Below the pieces are notes generated by a model. That model had not been told where the DNA came from. It saw only the letters and a list, made by a program, of their open reading frames with translations, and made no database searches. This document shows, in pieces, positions 1 through 7,152 of a DNA stretch of 14,545 nucleotides. Origin of the DNA: Limiplasma sp045538465 (lineage in GTDB: Bacteria > Bacillota > Clostridia > Christensenellales > Aristaeellaceae); assembly GCA_045538465.1 (NCBI GenBank), contig JAZSRK010000124.1, positions 1 to 14,545 on the forward strand, in the 5' to 3' direction. Position 1 is the first letter of the stretch; each line of letters opens with the position of its first letter. The translations under genes and the position numbers were made by a program.

Positions 1-1194
1 TGTTCCATACAGCATTACTGCCTGTCTTACGCCGTTTGTGTCAAGGGTACCCCCGGCGACGGTAATCGTTGGCAGACCGCAGAGATGATTGGCATATGTC
101 GGACCGGTGATCAGCACAGCGTCGTAATCCGAGATTTCCTCCGTAATCCTCTGCATCTCATTCGCACGGGATTTCATGGCCTTTTGGTATTCTTCCACAA
201 CATAGACTTCCTGTGACGAATCGTACAACGCTCCCCGCAACAAATCACACCCATACTTCATCATTGTATCCGGATGTGCCTCATAGTATTCAACAATTTG
301 CTTAAGAGTCTTAAGCTTTGCCCCGCTCTTTATCAGATATGCCTCAAGCCCCGTGCCGAACTCCCGTTTCATAATGCTGGGAAGCTCCGGTGTTGGCGGC
401 TGATTAACCTCCGAAATGACAACGCCGTTATTCCTGAGTGTTTCGATTACCCCATCAAGGTATTTTCTTCTTTCCTGCGGGTTCATATCGGCATTGGCGA
501 TATTTACAGAGATCCGAAGTTTTCCGGCAGGAGTCTGTGTAATCTCAGGCAGTGGCTCATCGCGCATGGCAGAATACAGTTTAAGGGTATCGCTCACATT
601 TTGTGCCATTGCGCCTGCGCTATCGAACGTCTTTGAAATCGGAATGATTCCTTCCTGTGAAAGAACACCGGCCGGAGGCTTTAACCCGCAGATTCCATTT
701 CCCATAGCGCAGGCTGTAATCGAGTGGGATGTATCCGTTCCGACCGCCATCGGTACGATTCCGGCGGCAACTGCAACAGCCGAACCAGTTGATGAGCCAA
801 GCGGATCAAGCCCGGACTTCACAGCATGTATCACCTGCCCACCACGTGAACTGTATCCCCCGGGCATCTTTGTCGATACATAATTCGCAAACTCTGTCAT
901 GTTGCTCTTGCCGATGATTACGGCGCCGTTACGGCGGAGATTCTGAATGATCGGCGCATCGTTCAATGCCATATTATCGGCCAAGGCCAAACTTCCAGCA
1001 GTCGTGTGGAATCCTTTGACATCGATATTGTCCTTCACAAGAATCGGCATACCCGACAAGGGCGGAAAATGTGCATTTTCTGAACATTTCCCCGATTCTA
1101 CAGCAGCAGTCTCATCAAGCTCCGCTATACAGTTCAGTCCGTTTTTTCCACCGATCTCTTTTGCCAATCGGATTGCGTCCAAAGCCGTAATCAT
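1..1194 (-). CDS. Amidase signature family amidohydrolase, partial (C-terminus beyond window)
   Basis: About 398 N-terminal residues are visible in one uninterrupted frame; the 3' end runs off the window. The fold is the amidase-signature (AS) family, which hydrolyses amide bonds with a Ser-cisSer-Lys triad. Candidate residues by motif and spacing are Lys54 (in PILVKDN), cis-Ser134 (in LGSSTGS) and nucleophile Ser158 (in GTDTSHSI). The Lys-to-Ser and Ser-to-Ser spacings of about 80 and 24 residues match the family. The usual glycine pair before the nucleophile is replaced by Ser-His (DTSHSI rather than DTGGSI), which is uncommon. A typical C-terminal CGLPTITV segment follows near residue 380. 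The ATG at 1194 is preceded by GGAGG about 8 bases upstream. There is no signal peptide, so it is probably cytoplasmic. A GatA role in tRNA amidation is unlikely, because no gatB or gatC lies nearby and the GatA signatures are altered; a general amidase of unknown substrate is more likely. Base composition is more AT-rich than in all other genes here. Confidence 0.9.
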   Translation of the reverse strand, partial: MITALDAIRLAKEIGGKNGLNCIAELDETAAVESGKCSENAHFPPLSGMPILVKDNIDVKGFHTTAGSLALADNMALNDAPIIQNLRRNGAVIIGKSNMTEFANYVSTKMPGGYSSRGGQVIHAVKSGLDPLGSSTGSAVAVAAGIVPMAVGTDTSHSITACAMGNGICGLKPPAGVLSQEGIIPISKTFDSAGAMAQNVSDTLKLYSAMRDEPLPEITQTPAGKLRISVNIANADMNPQERRKYLDGVIETLRNNGVVISEVNQPPTPELPSIMKREFGTGLEAYLIKSGAKLKTLKQIVEYYEAHPDTMMKYGCDLLRGALYDSSQEVYVVEEYQKAMKSRANEMQRITEEISDYDAVLITGPTYANHLCGLPTITVAGGTLDTNGVRQAVMLYGT

Positions 1195-1223
1195 TTCGCA
1201 ACCTCCATAGAACGTTATTCAAT

Positions 1224-1253
1224 AATATATCACAGCAGTACACGAAACCGCAA
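1224..1253 (-). promoter_or_regulatory. Possible weak promoter of the amidase gene
   Basis: On the minus strand a TATATT hexamer (1224-1229) lies 18 bases downstream of TTGCGG (1248-1253) and about 30 bases before the amidase ATG. The -35 match is poor and overlaps the stem-loop at 1243-1276, so this is a tentative call. Confidence 0.3.
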
Positions 1254-1284
1254 GCCTTGGCGGGCTTGCGGTTTCGGCATTTTT
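1243..1284 (+). terminator. Perfect 14-bp stem-loop with T-run, intrinsic-terminator-like
   Basis: The 14-base arms at 1243-1256 and 1263-1276 are perfectly complementary around a 6-base loop, and TTTTT follows at 1280-1284 on the plus strand. On that strand no gene lies immediately upstream. Read on the minus strand, the hairpin could still act as a second terminator for the ABC operon or as an insulator before the amidase, but there it lacks a T-run. Confidence 0.55.
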
Positions 1285-1371
1285 GGGTGTAATGAGGAAG
1301 GATAACTCTTTCCTTTCCATCCCCCGCGCTGGCGTACCCCCATTTGACAAAGAACAGCCACAGCCCCCCAT

Positions 1372-1432
1372 AAAAATCGAAATGCCCCCCGATTGTTGGA
1401 CAGTAGGGATACTGAATAACAATCAGGGGGCA
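1372..1432 (-). terminator. Terminator of the ABC transporter operon (compound stem-loop)
   Basis: A 15-bp stem (1418-1432 with 1383-1397, one G-U pair) encloses a second 5-bp hairpin (1401-1405 with 1410-1414, loop of four). On the minus strand it is followed within a few bases by TTTTT (complement of 1372-1376). It lies about 50 bases past the stop codon of the ATPase gene, as expected for the intrinsic terminator of the importer operon. The hairpin nested inside the loop is unusual for a simple terminator. Confidence 0.65.
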
Positions 1433-1483
1433 AATTCAGTTTAGGACACTGCGAAAAGAATTCTTATTCTCCACTCACGGTCA

Positions 1484-2611
1484 TCAGCCGTAGATCAGGT
1501 TCAGTTCGCTTTCTTTGTTGAAGAAATGCATGACCTTGCCTTCGAAGGTGATGTACAGCTGTGCGCCATACACAAGGCTGTTGCGCTGCTCCATGGTCAG
1601 GTTGATGGTGGGCACACGCACGATGAGACGGGTGCCATCTTCAGTGTAAACGTGCAGGTGCAGCTCGCTGCCCATCATCTCGTTTACCTCCAGCTTGCAG
1701 GGGATGGTGTTTTCGCCGCCCTGCGCTGCCAGCACCATATGTTCGGGGCGGACGCCCAGCTTGATGCTGCCGCTTTCGATGCCCTGCTGCAGCAACTCGG
1801 ACTTCTTATCGCCGGTCACCTCCAGCTTTGCGCCGAAGGGGGTAACGAAGTAACGGTCGCCTTCCTTGACCAGCTCGGTATCGATCATGTTCATCTTGGG
1901 TGCGCCGATGAATTCCGCAACAAAGATGTTCCGGGGCATCTCAAACACTTCCGTGGGAGTGCCCACCTGCTCGATGATGCCGTCCCTCATGATGACGATA
2001 CGGTCGCCAAGGGTCATGGCCTCGGTCTGGTCATGGGTAACATAGATGAAGGTGGTATCCAGCTTCTGGCGCAGAAGAATGATCTCTGCACGCATCTGGT
2101 TGCGCAGCTTGGCATCCAGGTTGGAAAGGGGTTCGTCCATCAGGAATACCTTGGCATTGCGCACCATGGCACGACCAATGGCCACACGCTGGCGCTGACC
2201 GCCGGAAAGGGCACGGGGCTTGCGGGTCAGGTACTCGGTAATGCCAAGGATCTCGGCGGCGTTGGTCACCTTCTCGTAGATCTCATCCTCGGGCATCTTC
2301 TTCAGCCGCAGGGAGAAGGCGATGTTATCATACACCGTCATATGGGGGTAAAGGGCGTAGTTCTGGAAAACCATGGCGATATCACGGTCCTTGGGCTGCA
2401 GGTCGTTGACCACAACACCGTCGATCTCCACAATGCCGCCGGAGATATCCTCAAGGCCTGCGATCATGCGCAGGGTGGTGGATTTGCCGCAGCCGGAGGG
2501 GCCGACGAAAACCACGAATTCCTTATCCTGAATTTCCAGATTGAAATCGTGCACCGCTGTTACTTTGTTGTCGTATACCTTTTTCACATCCGTCAATTTG
2601 ACGCTTGCCAT
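1484..2611 (-). CDS. Carbohydrate ABC importer ATPase, MalK/MsmX/UgpC family
   Basis: This 375-residue protein is the nucleotide-binding subunit that powers an oligosaccharide importer from the cytoplasmic face. The motifs are complete: Walker A GPSGCGKST at 37-45, Q-loop Gln83, ABC signature LSGGQ at 135-139, Walker B VFLMDE at 155-160, D-loop SNLD at 163-166 and switch His193. A C-terminal regulatory/TOBE region (about 235-375) is typical of the CUT1 sugar importer ATPases. The start ATG is preceded by AAAGGAG at a good distance. It is the last gene of the operon, 47 bases after the permease gene. In many Firmicutes a single MsmX-type ATPase serves several sugar importers and is encoded elsewhere; here it sits in the operon, which suggests a dedicated partner, though it could still be shared. 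The substrate cannot be deduced from the ATPase. Confidence 0.95.
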   Translation of the reverse strand: MASVKLTDVKKVYDNKVTAVHDFNLEIQDKEFVVFVGPSGCGKSTTLRMIAGLEDISGGIVEIDGVVVNDLQPKDRDIAMVFQNYALYPHMTVYDNIAFSLRLKKMPEDEIYEKVTNAAEILGITEYLTRKPRALSGGQRQRVAIGRAMVRNAKVFLMDEPLSNLDAKLRNQMRAEIILLRQKLDTTFIYVTHDQTEAMTLGDRIVIMRDGIIEQVGTPTEVFEMPRNIFVAEFIGAPKMNMIDTELVKEGDRYFVTPFGAKLEVTGDKKSELLQQGIESGSIKLGVRPEHMVLAAQGGENTIPCKLEVNEMMGSELHLHVYTEDGTRLIVRVPTINLTMEQRNSLVYGAQLYITFEGKVMHFFNKESELNLIYG

Positions 2612-2658
2612 ATCTGTAGTCTCCTTTCATCCTAAAGGGAACGCAGGCGAAGGGCGCA

Positions 2659-3543
2659 TCAGCCCTTGACTGCGCCGCCGGTAACGCCTTCCACGTAGTA
2701 CTTCTGCAGGCACATGAACAGCACCGTTACCGGTACGGCTACCAGCACGCCGCCTGCGCAGAACATGGTGTAGCAGTTGGAGATCTGATCCTTGTTGAGC
2801 CAGTTGTACAGACCCACTGCCACGTTCATGCCCTTGGAGGTGCCGAAGGCGATGTAACGGGCGAACACGAAGTCTCCCCACGGGCCCATGAAGGCCGTCA
2901 GGATGGTGTAGATGACGATGGGCTTGGAAAGCGGAAGGATGATCTTCTTGAGCACCTGGAAACGGGTGGCGCCGTCCACACGGGCGGCTTCATCCAGCGA
3001 TTTGGGAATGGTGTCGAAGAAGCCCTTGGATACATAGTAGCCCATGCCGGAGGAGGCGATGTACACCAGAATGAGGCCGGGCACGGAATTTTCCTGCGTC
3101 ATGCCCAGATCCTTGAGCACACGGTAGAGAATGATCATGGTAAGCATGCCGGGGAACATGCCCAGAATGAGCATGAAGCGCATGAGCGGCTTACGCATTT
3201 TGAAGCGGAAGCGGGAGAGAGTGTAGCTCATGCACAGCACAATAACGGTCTGCAATACCGCCGTGACCAGTGCAGAGATGAAGGTATTCATGTACCAGCG
3301 CGGGAAGTCGGTATTGAAGAGGTTTACGTAGTTATCGAAGCCCCACTTCTGGGGAATGACATAGCCCACCTGATGCGTGCTTTCCACACGGAAGGACTGG
3401 AGCAGGATGCATGCAAAGGGAATGAGCCAGATGATGCTGATGGCGATCAGGAACACATAGATGGCGGTGTTGCCGATGAGCCGGGAGGTGCGCAGGCCCA
3501 TGTGGCGGCGCGCCGTGGTGGAGGGATTCTGTACATTGCTCAT
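2659..3543 (-). CDS. Sugar ABC importer permease, MalG/GanQ family
   Basis: A 294-residue inner-membrane subunit with about six hydrophobic segments (roughly 24-46, 86-108, 121-143, 152-172, 208-230, 263-281). The EAA loop that docks onto the ATPase is clear at about 185-204 (EAARVDGATRFQVLKKIILP), followed by the usual LPLSKP continuation. Length and layout are those of MalG-type permeases of the CUT1 family. Its ATG overlaps the stop codon of the upstream permease gene by one base (TAATG), and AGGAGG lies about 9 bases before it inside the upstream gene, so the two permeases are translationally coupled. Proximity to a GH53 galactanase fits GanQ (galacto-oligosaccharides); proximity to a GH13 enzyme fits MalG (maltodextrins). 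Sequence inspection alone does not choose between them. Confidence 0.95.
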   Translation of the reverse strand: MSNVQNPSTTARRHMGLRTSRLIGNTAIYVFLIAISIIWLIPFACILLQSFRVESTHQVGYVIPQKWGFDNYVNLFNTDFPRWYMNTFISALVTAVLQTVIVLCMSYTLSRFRFKMRKPLMRFMLILGMFPGMLTMIILYRVLKDLGMTQENSVPGLILVYIASSGMGYYVSKGFFDTIPKSLDEAARVDGATRFQVLKKIILPLSKPIVIYTILTAFMGPWGDFVFARYIAFGTSKGMNVAVGLYNWLNKDQISNCYTMFCAGGVLVAVPVTVLFMCLQKYYVEGVTGGAVKG

Positions 3544-5078
3544 TACTGGAAATCCTCCTCATTCTTGATAGACGGCAGCACATTGTAGACCACCAGCGAG
3601 ATGAGGGCAACCACAATGAACACCAGAATACCCACAACGGATGCCAGATAGTACTGGCTTTCTGCGCCGGTGGTGATCTTGAACAGCCAGGTGATGAGCA
3701 GGTCTGTGTAGCCCACGGTACCTGCTGCCGAAGAGGCCGCCGGGTTGGTGGGCGCACCGCCTGTAAGCAGGTAGATGACATTGAAGTTGTTCATATTGCC
3801 GGTAAAGCTGGTAAGCAGGTACGGGCCGGTAACGAACAGCATGTAGGGCAGGGTGATCTTGGTGTACTGCTGCCATGCGTTGGCACCGTCAATACGGGCG
3901 GATTCGTACAGATCCTGCGGAATGTTCATCAGGATACCGGTGGTGATGAGCATCAGGTACGGGATACCGATCCAGATGTTGATGAGGATGACGGTGATCC
4001 TTGCCCATGTGGGATCCTCCCAGAAGGGCAGTGCCTGATCGATCCAGCCCATGCTCATTAAGAACCCGTTGATGATGCCGTTCTTGGCGAACATCTTGGA
4101 AACATAGAGCAGGGAAATGAACTGGGGAATGGCGATGGTGAGCACCAGAATGGTACGCCAGACCTTTTTCAGCTTGATACCCTTCTTGTTGATGGCCATT
4201 GCCACGAACATGCCCAGGAAGTAGTTGGTGAAGGTGGCGAAGAACGCCCACATCAGCGTCCACGAGAGCACCTCGCCGAAGGTGGCGGCATAGGACTGCC
4301 CACCGCCTGCGGACTTCCAGTTGAGCATGGTATTGAAGTTATCCAGCCCCACCCATGTGAACAGGTTGTTGTAGTAACCATCGTGGGTGCCATCGTAGTT
4401 GGTGAAAGCCACCAGGATCATGAACACGATGGGCAGCACCGTAAAGATGAGGATGCCGGTGAGCGGCAGGGAAAGCAGGGTCTTGTGGAACTGATCATCC
4501 ACCAGAGAGCGCAGGTCATCCTTGCCGGACTTGAGCTTTTTGCCGGAGGCGAGGATCTTTTCCGCCATCTGGTTCTGCTTTACATTCACACGCCAGGTGT
4601 AGATGAAGGCGATGATGAAGAAGATGGTCAGCACACCGTAGAGCAGAATTTTGAAGGAGTTATCGTTATAGGTGGTAACGTAGGTATCGAAGATGATGTT
4701 GTACTCTTCGGTGGGGCCTACCTTGCCAAGGCTGCGCAGCATGGAGACCCAGTAGCCGCCTGCGAGCATCATGTATACAATAAAGACGATTTCAAATACA
4801 AGGAAAAGAAGGCCGCGCAGGATCTGCCCCCGCGCCAGATTGCCAAAGCCCATTACCAGATAGGAGAGCTTAGTCTTCCAATCGCCGTGTACAAAGGTGC
4901 TCCAGATATCGTTTGCTTCCTTGCCGATGGCCTGACCGGCGGTTTTGATCAGGTTCCACAGCGCCACAAAGAGCCCACCGAGCTTTTTCGGGATGGAGGT
5001 GAAAAAGGAGGCAATGCGGTAGAGAAGCTTCTGGCCTTTGGACAGCTTCAGATATTCAAGATCCGTATACTGTTTCAT
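3543..5078 (-). CDS. Sugar ABC importer permease, MalF/GanP family, with long N-terminal extension
   Basis: A 511-residue membrane subunit pairing with the MalG-type permease. The N-terminal ~160 residues form a cytoplasmic stretch and two hydrophobic segments (about 86-107 and 144-162) of the kind found in Firmicutes MalF/GanP proteins, including an ARGQILRGLLF motif where a small domain meets the first membrane helix. The core permease follows from about 205, with its EAA loop at about 392-412 (ESARIDGANAWQQYTKITLP). The reading frame is open 13 codons further upstream, but ATG 5078 is preferred: AAAGGAG lies about 11 bases upstream, and the MKQYTDLEYL start resembles family N-termini. It is separated by 119 bases from the binding-protein gene, with a strong hairpin in the gap, and overlaps the next permease gene by one base. 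Confidence 0.93.
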   Translation of the reverse strand: MKQYTDLEYLKLSKGQKLLYRIASFFTSIPKKLGGLFVALWNLIKTAGQAIGKEANDIWSTFVHGDWKTKLSYLVMGFGNLARGQILRGLLFLVFEIVFIVYMMLAGGYWVSMLRSLGKVGPTEEYNIIFDTYVTTYNDNSFKILLYGVLTIFFIIAFIYTWRVNVKQNQMAEKILASGKKLKSGKDDLRSLVDDQFHKTLLSLPLTGILIFTVLPIVFMILVAFTNYDGTHDGYYNNLFTWVGLDNFNTMLNWKSAGGGQSYAATFGEVLSWTLMWAFFATFTNYFLGMFVAMAINKKGIKLKKVWRTILVLTIAIPQFISLLYVSKMFAKNGIINGFLMSMGWIDQALPFWEDPTWARITVILINIWIGIPYLMLITTGILMNIPQDLYESARIDGANAWQQYTKITLPYMLFVTGPYLLTSFTGNMNNFNVIYLLTGGAPTNPAASSAAGTVGYTDLLITWLFKITTGAESQYYLASVVGILVFIVVALISLVVYNVLPSIKNEEDFQ

Positions 5079-5105
5079 AACCGGAATTCGCTCCTTTGAA
5101 GGAAA

Positions 5106-5134
5106 GGCCGGAACCAACCGAGTTGGCTCCGGCC
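5106..5134 (-). other. Intercistronic hairpin between binding-protein and permease genes
   Basis: The 13-base arms 5106-5118 and 5122-5134 pair around a 3-base loop with one G-U pair. On the minus strand the hairpin is followed by TTTCCTT rather than a solid T-run. It lies between the solute-binding-protein stop and the permease start. Such elements in sugar ABC operons often give partial termination or protect the upstream mRNA, leaving more binding protein than permease; that role is inferred here from position. Confidence 0.6.
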
Positions 5135-5197
5135 AGATGTGTGATGGTCCGTCAGCTGCAGCGGCAGGCCTTTCGGCAGCTCAGCAGCCTGTACGCA

Positions 5198-6721
5198 TCA
5201 GTTTTTGATGATGTTGATATCGGCGCCGTTGATGGTGACGGTGTAGTTACCGGCCTCGGCGAACACGATGTTGTTATCGGGGTTATCGGCACCCAGATCC
5301 TTGATGAGCTCCTTGCCGACGGTAACCTGAGCAAAGCCCTTATCGGTGCCCCAATCGCCGGGGTTGACGATGCGGCCGCCCATGTAATCGCTCTCAGGAA
5401 CATCCAGCGTGATGGAGTTGTTCTTGAGGTAGTAGGCTTCGTTGGTATCGGCGTTGTTCCAGCCGTTCCAGGCACCCACGAACAGCAGGGCAGAGGTGTC
5501 CAGCGCGAAGAGGGCGCTGATCTTGTCGTAGTAGTTATCTAGAGCAGTCTGCAGACCGGCTTCATCGGTGGCGGCCTTTACGTCATCGCCGATAACCTTG
5601 GCGATATCCCACCAGGAGCCGTGGATCTGGCCCTGAGGCACAGAGTAGGGAGACTGAGCCATGAGAGCAGCCAGACCGGGGTTGGCCTGCACAGCCTCGG
5701 AAGCCTGAGCAACGCTGTTGGAGGGGCCCCAGCTGTGAGCTTCGAAGCGCTCCATCTGGCAGGCTTCACCGGTGAGGTACTGAGCCAGCTGATGCATAAC
5801 AGCGGCCTTGACGGGGTCGACCTGAGGCTTCACGCCCATCAGCTTGCAGCCGTTGAAGGAGCCCAGATGGTAGCTCTGACCGTCCACTTCGAAGGAGGGC
5901 AGATCGGCAACGCCCATGTTGTCGCCCAGGATGCCCTTAACGGTTTCGAAATCCCAGGTACCGGTCACGACCACGGCGGCGTTGGAGGAGAACTCAGCGC
6001 CGGAGGAGGAGCTGAGGTGGAAGGGGCTCTTGACCAGCTTTTCCATGCCCTTGACGGCGATGAGGCCTTCGGGGCTGTTGAAGGTATCCTTCACGGAGAT
6101 GAACTCGCCGGTGGCATCGGTTTCCCAAGTGGATTCGCAGCCGGTGGCGAAGAAGAAGGAAGCCAGATACCAGGCAGAGGTCTGCATCTCGAAGGAGAAG
6201 TACTTCTGGGCAGCTTCGCAGTCAGCGATGATGGCTTCCAGAGAGTCGATGTGCTCCTCGGGGATCACGCTCTTGTCGTAGTACATGAAGTAGCCGTTAT
6301 CGGAGGTGAGGGGGTAGGCGTACAGGGCGTCGCCCACGGTGGCGGCGGCAACGACGGAGGGGTCGTTGGCGGCAGCAACAGTTTCACCGGCCTTCACGCC
6401 CAGCTTGGCCAGAGCGCCGGCCTGCACCAGACGGGCGAACTGGTCCTGAGCAAAGCAGAACAGGTCCCCGCCGGCTTCTACGTCGGTGATCATCTGGGTG
6501 GCGGCATCCGCTTCGGAAACCGCTTCAACGGTGGCGTTGAAGGTGATACCCAGCTCGTTGGTCTTGTTGAAGTTCTCGATCTGGGTCTTGGTCAGATCGG
6601 CGATCGCTTCGGCGACCCAGACAGTGATGTCGTAGGTGCCGGCCAGCTCAGAAGCGCCGGCGGTACCCACCATGGAGAAAACCATGATGGCAGCAAGCAG
6701 GTAAGCCAGGAACTTTTTCAT
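5198..6721 (-). CDS. Extracellular sugar-binding protein (MalE-like) with extra C-terminal beta-type module
   Basis: This 507-residue secreted protein would capture oligosaccharides for the importer. A signal peptide spans about residues 1-23 (MKKFLAYLLAAIMVFSMVG, then TAGASE). There is no cysteine after the hydrophobic core, so the lipoprotein anchor usual for Gram-positive binding proteins is missing. Residues about 28-405 look like a family 1 (MalE-type) solute-binding protein. From about 413 a separate module starts with LFVGAWNGWN and ends with AGNYTVTING. It resembles the GxWNGW beta-sandwich units seen in starch-binding proteins such as SusE/SusF; this is a resemblance by eye, not a domain match. 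The frame is open 14 codons upstream, but ATG 6721 begins the signal peptide and has AAAGGATGA before it. It is the first gene of the importer operon. Substrate candidates are malto- or galacto-oligosaccharides. Confidence 0.9.
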   Translation of the reverse strand: MKKFLAYLLAAIMVFSMVGTAGASELAGTYDITVWVAEAIADLTKTQIENFNKTNELGITFNATVEAVSEADAATQMITDVEAGGDLFCFAQDQFARLVQAGALAKLGVKAGETVAAANDPSVVAAATVGDALYAYPLTSDNGYFMYYDKSVIPEEHIDSLEAIIADCEAAQKYFSFEMQTSAWYLASFFFATGCESTWETDATGEFISVKDTFNSPEGLIAVKGMEKLVKSPFHLSSSSGAEFSSNAAVVVTGTWDFETVKGILGDNMGVADLPSFEVDGQSYHLGSFNGCKLMGVKPQVDPVKAAVMHQLAQYLTGEACQMERFEAHSWGPSNSVAQASEAVQANPGLAALMAQSPYSVPQGQIHGSWWDIAKVIGDDVKAATDEAGLQTALDNYYDKISALFALDTSALLFVGAWNGWNNADTNEAYYLKNNSITLDVPESDYMGGRIVNPGDWGTDKGFAQVTVGKELIKDLGADNPDNNIVFAEAGNYTVTINGADINIIKN

Positions 6722-6779
6722 AATGAAATCATCCTTTCTTTTTTCTTTAGGCATAACAGCCATTGAAGCATTTTAGGGT

Positions 6780-6825
6780 GACAAAAAAGACTGACGAAGA
6801 GGCTCCGTCTGCTCTGTTTTTTGTC
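6780..6825 (-). promoter_or_regulatory. Structured 5' leader of the importer operon (possible attenuator)
   Basis: In the minus-strand leader of the binding-protein mRNA, a 7-bp hairpin (6803-6809 with 6793-6799, triloop, one G-U) is followed by a run of six T. That T-run is also the 3' arm of an outer 9-bp stem (6817-6825 with 6780-6788). Hairpin plus U-tract resembles a weak terminator, and the outer stem would sequester the U-tract. No known riboswitch class was recognised. Confidence 0.4.
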
Positions 6826-6842
6826 TCCTTTGTTGTAAGACC

Positions 6843-6871
6843 ATTGTACCCAATTCCGGTTGCATTGTCAA
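6843..6871 (-). promoter_or_regulatory. Sigma-A promoter of the ABC importer operon
   Basis: On the minus strand TTGACA (6866-6871) and TACAAT (6843-6848) are separated by exactly 17 bases, a near-consensus housekeeping promoter. Predicted transcription start is near 6836, giving a leader of about 115 bases before the binding-protein ATG. Confidence 0.88.
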
Positions 6872-6915
6872 GGGAAATCGTTTGCACAAGAAAAATTTTT
6901 CTGTGAGAACGATCG
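6872..6915 (-). promoter_or_regulatory. Candidate operator/upstream element next to the importer promoter
   Basis: Directly upstream of the -35 box the minus strand reads TGCAAACGATTTCC. Three bases differ from the 14-base catabolite-responsive (CcpA) consensus, and the CG-centred form fits LacI-family operators in general. It is followed upstream by a perfect 14-base AT palindrome (6889-6902) and a CGATCG-centred motif near 6910-6915. Binding protein and function are inferred only. Confidence 0.35.
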
Positions 6916-7071
6916 AAAGTGTTGAAATTACTCACTTTTCATCCACGGAGAAATTTTGACCCGAAAATACATTCTATCCAGTGGGTTCTGGTGAAAAACC
7001 GTTGCAGTAACGCAAGAAAGGCGGAATCCGCAAAGAAATGTAACCGTGCTGTCCGGTTTCAGAGCGCAGTC

Positions 7072-7132
7072 GGAGGGCTGCGACCCTCCTGACAGTCTGA
7101 GAGCTGCGCATATGGCGCAGCTCTCAGACTGT
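7072..7132 (-). other. Paired hairpins 3' of the GH53 gene
   Basis: About 20 bases past the GH53 stop, an 18-bp perfect stem (7092-7109 with 7115-7132, 5-base loop) is followed by a 6-bp stem (7072-7077 with 7084-7089). Neither has a T-run on the minus strand. The long stem probably ends or protects the GH53 transcript, either as a terminator without U-tract or as a block to 3' exonucleases. Confidence 0.6.
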
Positions 7133-7152
7133 TGGCGGAATGCCGATTGTTT

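Larger units (their letters stand above)
6722..7152. other. 431-base intergenic region between GH53 and the importer operon
   Basis: No convincing gene is present. The region holds the GH53 3' hairpins (7072-7132), an unassigned stretch of about 170 bases (roughly 6905-7071), the candidate operator, the importer promoter and the structured leader. Confidence 0.8.

Noticed and set aside
1..1194. GatA subunit of the tRNA amidotransferase
   Set aside because: No gatB or gatC neighbour is visible, and the nucleophile region departs from the usual DTGGSI; a general amidase is the safer call.
1219..1433. Two overlapping frames of 67 codons on the minus strand in the intergenic region
   Set aside because: They run through both stem-loops, use no convincing ribosome binding site, and their products look like translated non-coding DNA.
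1526..2635. Plus-strand frame of 369 codons opposite the ABC ATPase gene
   Set aside because: The sense strand encodes a complete ATPase. The antisense product is rich in H, G and L with no recognisable features.
5621..6766. Plus-strand frame of 381 codons opposite the sugar-binding protein
   Set aside because: Shadow of the binding-protein gene; no start signal or domain.
6719..6772. Possible 17-codon leader peptide ending at the binding-protein ATG (ATGA overlap)
   Set aside because: No ribosome binding site precedes its ATG and the peptide shows no regulatory pattern such as runs of one amino acid.
6747..6935. 62-codon minus-strand frame over the importer promoter
   Set aside because: It would begin upstream of the near-consensus promoter and cross its -35 and -10 boxes and the leader hairpin; not credible as a gene.
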